59,175 bases of DNA, from positions 140,179-199,353 of the forward strand of contig MKWE01000052.1 of the NCBI GenBank assembly GCA_001899585.1. Reading direction: 5' to 3'. The DNA comes from Rhodospirillales bacterium 70-18 (lineage in GTDB: Bacteria > Pseudomonadota > Alphaproteobacteria > Acetobacterales > Acetobacteraceae). The position numbers were made by a program, and so were the translations under genes. A model generated the notes under the pieces. The model was not told the origin of the DNA and searched no databases. It saw nothing but the letters and a program-made list of their open reading frames with translations. Numbering within the stretch: the stretch's first letter is position 1; every line of letters begins with the position of its first letter. Of the stretch, positions 53,503 to 59,175 are shown piece by piece.

Positions 53503-54552
53503 TTACTTCCTCTGATCAATCAACTTCTGATAAACATCCACATAATCCCGCGCCATCCGCGCACTCGTCCACCGCTCGTCGAACCGCGCGCGGATCTTCT
53601 TGCGGTCCAGCCTCGGCAGCCGCGCCACCGCCGCAATCGCCTCCTCCACGTTCTCGACCACGAAGCCGGTCAACCCGTCCTCCATCACCTCGGGCACGCT
53701 GCCGCGGCGCATGGCGATCACCGGGGTGCCGCAACCCATGCTCTCGATCATCACCAGGCCGAACGGCTCCGGCCAGTCGATCGGGAACAGTGTCGCCTTG
53801 GCGCGGCCGAGGAAGTCCGGCTTCTGCACGTCGTTGATCTCGCCGATGAACTCCACATGGGCGAATTTCAGCAGCGGCTCGACCGACTCCTTGAAGTATT
53901 CGGCGTCCGCCTTGTCCACCTTCGCCGCCACCTTCAGCCTTGTATTGCAGGCCCCGGCGATCTGGATCGCCCGCTCGATGCCCTTCTCCGGCGAGATGCG
54001 GCCGAGGAAGGCGAAATACTCGCCCTTCTCGTCGCCCTGGCCGGCGGCTTCGGGCATGTGCAGGATATCGGCCGGCATGCCATGCAGCACGGTCGCCACC
54101 CAGCCCAGGTCCGGCACCGGCAGCCGCTGGCTGTCCGAGATCGAGACCAGCGGCGCGTCCGGGAACATCCGGTAGACGGCGGCGAACTCCGGCAGGTCCA
54201 GCCGCCCGTGCAGCGTGGTCACGAACGGCACCGGCTGCCGGCTGAACAGCGAGTTCGGAAAGTAGTCGATATGGAAATGCAGGATATCGAAATCATGCGC
54301 CCGGCGGAACACGTATTCGAGCATCAGGTGGTAGGTCGCCACCCAGTCGCGCACATCCGGGTCCAGCCGCAGTGCCCGCGGCCAGGGCGCGTCCAACTTC
54401 GCCGAGGTGACGGAGTCGCCGCTGGCGAACAGCGTCACGTCATGCCCAAGCGCCACCAGCGCCTCGGTCAGCGAGTAGACGACGCGCTCGGTGCCGCCAT
54501 ACAGCTTGGGCGGCACCGCCTCGAACAGCGGCGCGATCTGGGCGATACGCAT
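53503..54552 (-). CDS. glycosyltransferase family 4 protein (first paralogue)
   Basis: A 349-residue GT-B fold glycosyltransferase: MRIAQIAPLFEAVPPKLYGGTERVVYSLTEAL (donor/acceptor N-domain), THDFDILHFHIDYFPNSLF, then YFAFLGRISPEKGIERAIQIA and FPIDWPEPFGLVMIESMGCGTPVIAMRRGS with the catalytic E-x7-E pattern of GT4. Cytoplasmic; likely synthesises a glycan or polysaccharide component. About 65% similar by eye to the neighbouring paralogue at 54630. Start chosen at 54552, the family start. Confidence 0.9.
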   Translation of the reverse strand: MRIAQIAPLFEAVPPKLYGGTERVVYSLTEALVALGHDVTLFASGDSVTSAKLDAPWPRALRLDPDVRDWVATYHLMLEYVFRRAHDFDILHFHIDYFPNSLFSRQPVPFVTTLHGRLDLPEFAAVYRMFPDAPLVSISDSQRLPVPDLGWVATVLHGMPADILHMPEAAGQGDEKGEYFAFLGRISPEKGIERAIQIAGACNTRLKVAAKVDKADAEYFKESVEPLLKFAHVEFIGEINDVQKPDFLGRAKATLFPIDWPEPFGLVMIESMGCGTPVIAMRRGSVPEVMEDGLTGFVVENVEEAIAAVARLPRLDRKKIRARFDERWTSARMARDYVDVYQKLIDQRK

Positions 54553-54629
54553 GGCCTGGAGCCTCATGGAGCGGGAGGATGGGAAGGGCCGGCTAGCTAG
54601 GCAACGATGGTGGCGAAAACACGGCGCCT

Positions 54630-55664
54630 TCAGGCGCGTGCGGCGATCAGCCGTGCATACAGCGCGGCATAGTCCTGCGCCATGCGCCGCGCAGTCCAGC
54701 GTTCCTCGAAGCGGGCGCGCACCACGGCACGGTCCAGTTCCGGCAACCGGGCACAGGCCGCCACCGCCTCGTCCACCGTATCGACGATGAAGCCGGTCAA
54801 CCCGTCCTCCACCACCTCCGGCACCGAGCCACGGCGGAACGCCACCACCGGGCAGCCGCAGGCCATCGCCTCGATCATCACCAGGCCGAACGGCTCCGGC
54901 CAGTCGATCGGGAACAGCAGCGCGCACGCGCCGGACAGGAAGGCCGGCTTCTGGTTGTCGTCGATCTCGCCAATGAATTCAACATTGTCGCCCTCCAGCA
55001 GCGGCGCCACCACCTCGGCATGGTACAGCGCATCCTCCTCGCCGATCTTCGCCGCCACCTTCAGCCTCACGCCGCAGGCCGAGGCGATGCGAATCGCATC
55101 CACGATCCCCTTTTCCGGCGAAATACGGCCGAGAAAGGCGAAATACGGCTCGCTTTCCGCCGCCACCGGCCGCAGCAGGTCGCGCGGCATGCCATGCAGC
55201 ACCGTGCCAGCCCAGCCCAGCCCCGGCGCCGGCCGCCGCTGCCGGTCCGAGACCGAGACCAGCGGCACGTCCGGAAACAATCCGTAGATGCCATCCACCC
55301 AGTCCTGGTCCAGCCTGCCGTGCAAGGTGGTCAGGAACGGCGTGCCCTGGCGGCTGAACACAGAGAACGGGTGGAAGTCGATGTGGAAATGCAGCACATC
55401 GAATTCATCCGCCCGGCGCCGCACCAGCTCGATCATCCGCGCATAGGGCGCGTTGTTCTTCTCGAAATTGCGCGAGAACCGCTCCGCCACATCGCGCACC
55501 GGCACCAGGGTGGCGGAGGTCACGCTGTCCCCGGTGGCGAACAGGGTCACCTCGTGCCCCATCGCCACCAGTTCCTCGGTCAGCCAGTGCACCACCCGCT
55601 CGGTGCCCCCGTAGCGCAGCGGCGGCACAGCCTCGAACAGCGGCGCGATCTGGGCAATGCGCAT
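54630..55664 (-). CDS. glycosyltransferase family 4 protein (second paralogue)
   Basis: A 344-residue protein with the same architecture: MRIAQIAPLFEAVPPLRYGGTERVVHWLTEEL, DVLHFHIDFHPFSVFSRQG, YFAFLGRISPEKGIVDAIRIA and FPIDWPEPFGLVMIEAMACG. The start at 55664 matches the paralogue; a longer frame to 55733 exists. Tandem with 53503 and divergent from the ABC exporter. Confidence 0.9.
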   Translation of the reverse strand: MRIAQIAPLFEAVPPLRYGGTERVVHWLTEELVAMGHEVTLFATGDSVTSATLVPVRDVAERFSRNFEKNNAPYARMIELVRRRADEFDVLHFHIDFHPFSVFSRQGTPFLTTLHGRLDQDWVDGIYGLFPDVPLVSVSDRQRRPAPGLGWAGTVLHGMPRDLLRPVAAESEPYFAFLGRISPEKGIVDAIRIASACGVRLKVAAKIGEEDALYHAEVVAPLLEGDNVEFIGEIDDNQKPAFLSGACALLFPIDWPEPFGLVMIEAMACGCPVVAFRRGSVPEVVEDGLTGFIVDTVDEAVAACARLPELDRAVVRARFEERWTARRMAQDYAALYARLIAARA

Positions 55665-55829
55665 GCAGGCGGAACCTTTGCGGAATAGGGGTCGAATCGG
55701 CGGAGAAACGGGCCAGCAATATGGCGCAATCACGGTGCTCCGGCCAGATACCGCCCGCTCCTCCCGATTTTTGCCGCCAAGTCTGGGCCGCCAAATTTGG
55801 GCCGCAATGCCCCGCTAGGTAGTTTCCCC

Positions 55830-57626
55830 ATGTACACCGGAACGTCGACGCACATGACCGTGCCCATCACCGGCTACCAGGGACGCCCCATCGCATTCCT
55901 GCTCCATTACGTGATGCGCCACCGGCTCGGGCACGGCGTCGTGCTGGCCTCGGTGATGCTCGCCGTGGTCGCCTCCGTCTGCACCCAGTACGGCCTGAAA
56001 TGGCTGATCGACGTGGTTTCCCGTGGCCCGCAGGCCGGCGGGCAGGAAGTCTGGATGGCCTTCGCCTTCCTCTGCGCCCTGATCGCCACCGATAATTTCA
56101 TGTGGCGCGTCGGCGGCTGGATCGCCGCACACATCTTCGTGCGCGTCACCGGCGACGTGCGCAGCGATCTGTTCGTGCACCTCGCCGGCCACTCCCCCAG
56201 CTATTTCTCCGAGCGCCTGCCCGGCACGCTGGCCAGCCGCATCACCGCCACCTCCAACGCCGTGTTCCAGACCGAGAACAGCATGGCCTGGAACACCCTG
56301 CCGCCCTGCCTCGCGGTCGGCGTGGCGATCGTGCTGATCGGCACCGTCAACCCGGTGATGGCGCTGGCGTTGGCCGTCGTCGCCCTGCTGATGGCCGCCG
56401 TGGTGTTCCGCCTCGCCGCGCGCGGCACCCCCCTGCACCGCGACTTCGCCACCAAGGCCGCCGGCGTCGACGGCCAGCTGGTGGACGTGATCTCCAACAT
56501 GCATGTCGTCCGCGCCTTCGGCGCCACCTGGCGCGAGCACGCCCGCATCAACGCCACCATCGACACCGAGATGGCCGCCCGCCGCCGCAGCCTGCTCTAC
56601 CTGGAAAAGCTGCGCCTGCTGCACGCGCTGATGACCGCGCTGATCACCGCCGGCCTGCTCGCCTGGGGCGTGGTGATGTGGCAGCAGGGCCATGCCACCG
56701 CCGGCGACGTGGTGCTGATCTGCTCGCTCGGCTTCACCATCCTGCATGGCACCCGCGACCTCGCCGTCGCCCTGGTCGATGTCACCCAGTTCATCGCCCG
56801 GCTGGACGAGGCCATCACCTCCCTGCTGGTCCCGCACGAACTGCCCGACGCGCCCGCCGCCCAGACCATCCAGCCCGGCCCCGGCCGCGTGGTGTTCGAC
56901 CATGTCCGCTTCGCCTACCCCGCCCGCGCCCCGGTGCTGCGCGCGCTCGACCTGGTGATCGAGCCGGGGCAGCGCGTCGGCCTGGTCGGCGCCTCGGGCG
57001 CCGGCAAGTCCACCGTGCTGGCCCTGCTGCAACGCTTCTACGACCCCCAGGCCGGCCGCATCCTGATCGACGGGCAGGACATCACCCAGGTCACCCAGGA
57101 CAGCCTGCGCGACGTGATGGCCATCGTCCCGCAGGACATCAGCCTGTTTCACCGCACCGTCATGGAGAACATCCGCTACGCCCGGCCGGACGCCACCGAG
57201 GACGAGGTGCTGGCCGCCGCCTCCATCGCCCGCGTCCGCGACGTGATCGAGGGCCTGCCCGAGGGCTTTCACACCATGGTCGGCGATCGCGGCGTCAAGC
57301 TCTCCGGCGGCCAGCGCCAGCGCCTGGCCATCGCCCGCGCGCTGCTCAAGAACGCCCCCATCCTGCTGCTCGACGAGGCCACCAGCGCACTGGACAGCGA
57401 ATCCGAGCACGCCATCCAGGAGGCGTTGAACCGGCTGATGCAGGGCCGCACCGTCATCGCCATCGCCCACCGCCTCTCCACGCTGCAGAACTTCGACCGC
57501 ATCGTGGTGATGGACGCCGGCCGCGTGGTCGATGACGGCACCCCCGAGGAACTCGCCGCCCGCCCCGGCCCCTACCGCGACCTGCTGCGCAAGCAGTCGA
57601 TGGAGCCGGTGCCGAAGGCGGCCTGA
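55830..57626 (+). CDS. ABC transporter, permease/ATPase fusion (MsbA/LapB-like exporter)
   Basis: A 598-residue exporter: a six-helix transmembrane domain (about 20-320) followed by the nucleotide-binding domain with Walker [17 protein letters not shown]-loop [10 protein letters not shown], signature [16 protein letters not shown], Walker [13 protein letters not shown] and [12 protein letters not shown]. It likely exports a lipid-linked glycan or other large substrate. TTG 55797 or ATG 55854 are alternative starts. Adjacent to the glycosyltransferase pair, divergently oriented, so a shared polysaccharide role is possible. Confidence 0.88.
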   Translation: MYTGTSTHMTVPITGYQGRPIAFLLHYVMRHRLGHGVVLASVMLAVVASVCTQYGLKWLIDVVSRGPQAGGQEVWMAFAFLCALIATDNFMWRVGGWIAAHIFVRVTGDVRSDLFVHLAGHSPSYFSERLPGTLASRITATSNAVFQTENSMAWNTLPPCLAVGVAIVLIGTVNPVMALALAVVALLMAAVVFRLAARGTPLHRDFATKAAGVDGQLVDVISNMHVVRAFGATWREHARINATIDTEMAARRRSLLYLEKLRLLHALMTALITAGLLAWGVVMWQQGHATAGDVVLICSLGFTILHGTRDLAVALVDVTQFIARLDEAITSLLVPHELPDAPAAQTIQPGPGRVVFDHVRFAYPARAPVLRALDLVIEPGQRVGLVGASGAGKSTVLALLQRFYDPQAGRILIDGQDITQVTQDSLRDVMAIVPQDISLFHRTVMENIRYARPDATEDEVLAAASIARVRDVIEGLPEGFHTMVGDRGVKLSGGQRQRLAIARALLKNAPILLLDEATSALDSESEHAIQEALNRLMQGRTVIAIAHRLSTLQNFDRIVVMDAGRVVDDGTPEELAARPGPYRDLLRKQSMEPVPKAA

Positions 57627-57640
57627 ATGGTGAAGGAAGC

Positions 57641-57690
57641 GGTGGGGCTTTGCCCCACGCCCCACCAGGGGCCGAGCCCGTGGGCCCTCC
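57641..57690. repeat. GC-rich intergenic repeat, copy 2
   Basis: GTGGGGC-TTT-GCCCCAC forms a 7-bp hairpin (57642-57658), then CGCCCCACC and GGGGCCGAGCCCGTGGGCCC follow, the same plan as the repeat at 9671. It separates the ABC exporter from the recombinase remnant, whose open frame runs into it. Confidence 0.6.
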
Positions 57691-57691
57691 T

Positions 57692-58699
57692 TTACCGAAC
57701 TCAATAGCGTGGTGAGAACGCTTTGGGTATGGGCCTGCTCCTCCTTGGTCTTTGGGGTGAGTCCGGCGGTTTGGAGGAGAGCGCACAGGTCGCCGATCAC
57801 CTCGATGTCCGGCGGATCGCCAGGGCCGGCAGGTGGCGTGATGACGATCTTGTCGATCAGGGCGCGGGCTGCCTCGCGGGCCTCGGCGTCCTCGGGGTCG
57901 GCCAGGGCGGCCGTCAGGTCGTCGATGGCGGCCTGGTAGACGCGGGCGAGGTCCGACGGGATCCTGGGCATCGCGAGCGGCGGCGCGGCGAGCTTCCCGG
58001 AGAGGGAGGTGCGGCGCTGCTCGAGGCCGGCCAGGTAGTCCTGCCCCGCGCGGGCGAAGCCGCGGCCACACAGGCCGCACCCACCTTGCCGGTGAGCAGA
58101 TGGCGCGGCCGGCGGCGCTGCCAGAAGCCGGCACCGGTCGGGGGCGTGGCGGCGGCCGTGGGGTCGACGGCGGCTTCGCGTCGGAGACGGTTCTGGGCGA
58201 CCTGCCAGAGGGGTGGGTCGATGATCGCGAGGTCGGGGACGGCATGGGTGACCAGTTCGGTTTCGGCGTTGGGCTTGCGCACGCGGCCGCCGGTGAACGG
58301 CTCCTTGGTGTTACGGCGGCAGTTCCAGACCAGCCTGCCGGCATAGAGGGGATTGCGCAGCAGGCCATCATTGCGGCCCGGCCTGCCGCGGATGGACGAA
58401 TCATACCAGATCGCCCCGCCGGGGCTGGGGATGCCCTCCGCGTTGAGCGCCTGAGCGATGTGGCGCGGCGAGCGGCCGGCCAGGAACTCGGTGAAGATGC
58501 GGCGCACGATGGCGGCCATCAACGCCTGGTAGGCGGGGCGCTGGATGATCGTGCCAGAGATGGCGTGGTCGGTGAATTCCTCGATGACGGTCCAGCCCTC
58601 GCGCTCGGCGCGGGCGCGGCAGACGCGAAGCTGATCTTCGATCGAGGCATGGCGTTGGATATCGGAACTGAAGCGGGCGTAGATCACCGCGCGGGTCAC
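57692..58699 (-). pseudogene. serine recombinase (resolvase/invertase) remnant
   Basis: A degraded large serine recombinase. The GTG start near 58699 opens with the catalytic N-domain start AVIYARFSSDIQRHASIEDQLRVCR (nucleophile Ser in RFSS). After RPAYQALMAAI the protein jumps straight to VRRIFTEFLAGRSPRHIAQALNAEGIPSP, the usual recombinase domain, so about 150 catalytic residues are missing. Later, after LLTGKVG, a frameshift is needed to continue CGLCGRGFARAGQDYLAG, then another internal gap to EQRRTSLSGKLAAP and a coiled C-terminus DLTAALADPEDAEAREAARALIDKI. The tail has no clear stop and merges with the GC-rich repeat. Non-functional. Confidence 0.8.
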
Positions 58700-58854
58700 G
58701 GCGGCAGCCTCCCTGGTGGGTGATGGGATGCCCCCAGCTAGGCACCGCCGGCGGGGTCGCGGCAAGATGGATTCCGCTTACGTGGAACATGCCGAAACAC
58801 ATGCTGATGCCACGACGCGCGAAGCCCCCCGCTTCGGGTGGAGCAGGTTCGGAG

Positions 58855-59004
58855 TCACCAAGATGCGATCGCGCGTCCCAGCGGCGCGGGGAACTCGTAG
58901 TCGAGGCGGTCGGGCGGCTGCCAGGTCGCCATGTGGATCTCGCAGGCGCCGCACGCGACGCGACCGTCGGACCACCTATTAAGGTCGCTGAAGGGCGCGC
59001 GCAT
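58855..59004 (-). CDS. possible 49-aa ORF with CxxC pair
   Basis: MRAPFSDLNRWSDGRVACGA, then CEIHMATWQPPDRLDYEFPA and PLGRAIASW. It is short but has a protein-like composition, with a CGAC pair and an Asp/Glu-rich Trp-containing middle. No family recognised and no convincing ribosome binding site seen. It lies between the recombinase remnant and the window edge; it may be part of a truncated or adjacent gene. Low confidence. Confidence 0.2.
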   Translation of the reverse strand: MRAPFSDLNRWSDGRVACGACEIHMATWQPPDRLDYEFPAPLGRAIASW

Positions 59005-59175
59005 TCATGCTGGCTGCCCATTTTGCTGAGGTGACACATCCGACCCAATGGCGGAAAAGCGAATTATCACTGACTGCCACGACGCCAGATCAAAGCGTTA
59101 GCACGCGGTTCGGCGCAAGAGCGCAGCGACGCGTTACATTCTAAGAGTCTTCTCTGATTGGGGTTGCCGGGGTCA
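59005..59175. other. right-edge sequence without recognisable gene
   Basis: The final 171 bases, less GC-rich than the rest (for example GCGAATTATCACTGACTGCC, GTTACATTCTAAGAGTCTTC), contain no open frame I can assign. Together with the recombinase remnant this suggests the edge of an acquired or decayed segment. Confidence 0.4.

Noticed and set aside
55815-57971. A 718-codon minus-strand frame under the ABC exporter
   Set aside because: It is antisense to the exporter. Only its first about 95 codons correspond to the recombinase C-terminus; the rest is shadow sequence entered because the true stop was lost.
1-59175. tRNA, rRNA, riboswitch and CRISPR
   Set aside because: I looked for cloverleaf-like CCA ends, GGTTCGA T-loop sequences, repeat-spacer arrays and known riboswitch cores in the intergenic gaps and saw none that were convincing.

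Overview
The window is a GC-rich, densely coding chromosomal stretch of a Gram-negative alphaproteobacterium. I infer Rhodospirillales, probably an Acetobacteraceae relative. The reasons are the codon use (strong G/C third positions), the ClpS/ClpA pair, a phasin gene, the small-type PurL with separate PurS and PurQ, a soxBDAG operon, a complete ccoNOQP-GHIS cluster, and AT-rich intergenic hairpins set in very GC-rich DNA. I saw no rRNA, tRNA or CRISPR array. One degraded recombinase gene lies at the right end.

Layout. 1-15.5 kb is mostly housekeeping: an acyl-CoA carboxylase carboxyltransferase subunit, clpA and clpS, a phasin (polyhydroxyalkanoate granule protein) with a readable promoter and operator, a D,D-carboxypeptidase with SPOR domain, an M19 dipeptidase, methionine aminopeptidase plus a thioesterase, a HAD phosphatase, two SRPBCC proteins, an ArsR regulator, radC overlapping a sulfatase gene, a cupin and a TerC/YjbE membrane protein. 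15.5-21.7 kb is a purine block (purB, purC-purS-purQ, purL) followed by bolA and a CGFS monothiol glutaredoxin. 21.8-26.8 kb is the heterotetrameric sarcosine oxidase operon (soxB-D-A-G, minus strand). 26.9-30.2 kb holds an MFS transporter, a D-2-hydroxyacid dehydrogenase and a Gfo/Idh/MocA oxidoreductase. 30.3-35.25 kb is a carbohydrate ABC import operon with an embedded NagB-like isomerase.

35.3-47.0 kb is a respiratory and c-type cytochrome region: a cytochrome b561/diheme c fusion, an SHP-type (DUF1924) cytochrome and a second diheme cytochrome, overlapping by ATGA junctions, then the convergent cbb3 oxidase cluster (small membrane protein, ccoN, O, Q, P, G, H, I, S). A perfect FNR/FixK-type box lies upstream of the cbb3 cluster, between it and a divergent TauE/UreH-like copper-region membrane protein. 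47.2-53.4 kb is a complete peptide/opine-type ABC importer operon (SBP, two permeases, two ATPases). 53.5-57.6 kb has two tandem family-4 glycosyltransferase paralogues divergent from an ABC exporter. The last 1.5 kb is a serine recombinase pseudogene with internal deletions, plus sequence with little recognisable coding content.

Beyond genes, the window carries several dispersed intergenic repeats. An AT-rich triple-stem module sits exactly at three convergent gene ends (1.65, 14.23 and 53.39 kb). A long hairpin separates purQ from purL, and its arm recurs at the left edge of the window. A GC-rich hairpin family occurs at 9.67 and 57.64 kb. I did not find a clearly new defence or biosynthetic system. 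The most interesting items are the convergent-end repeat family, the cytochrome b-DHC/SHP/DHC cassette, the PhaR-type control region of the phasin gene, the NagB-like protein with an altered catalytic motif, and an apparently leaderless arsR transcript.
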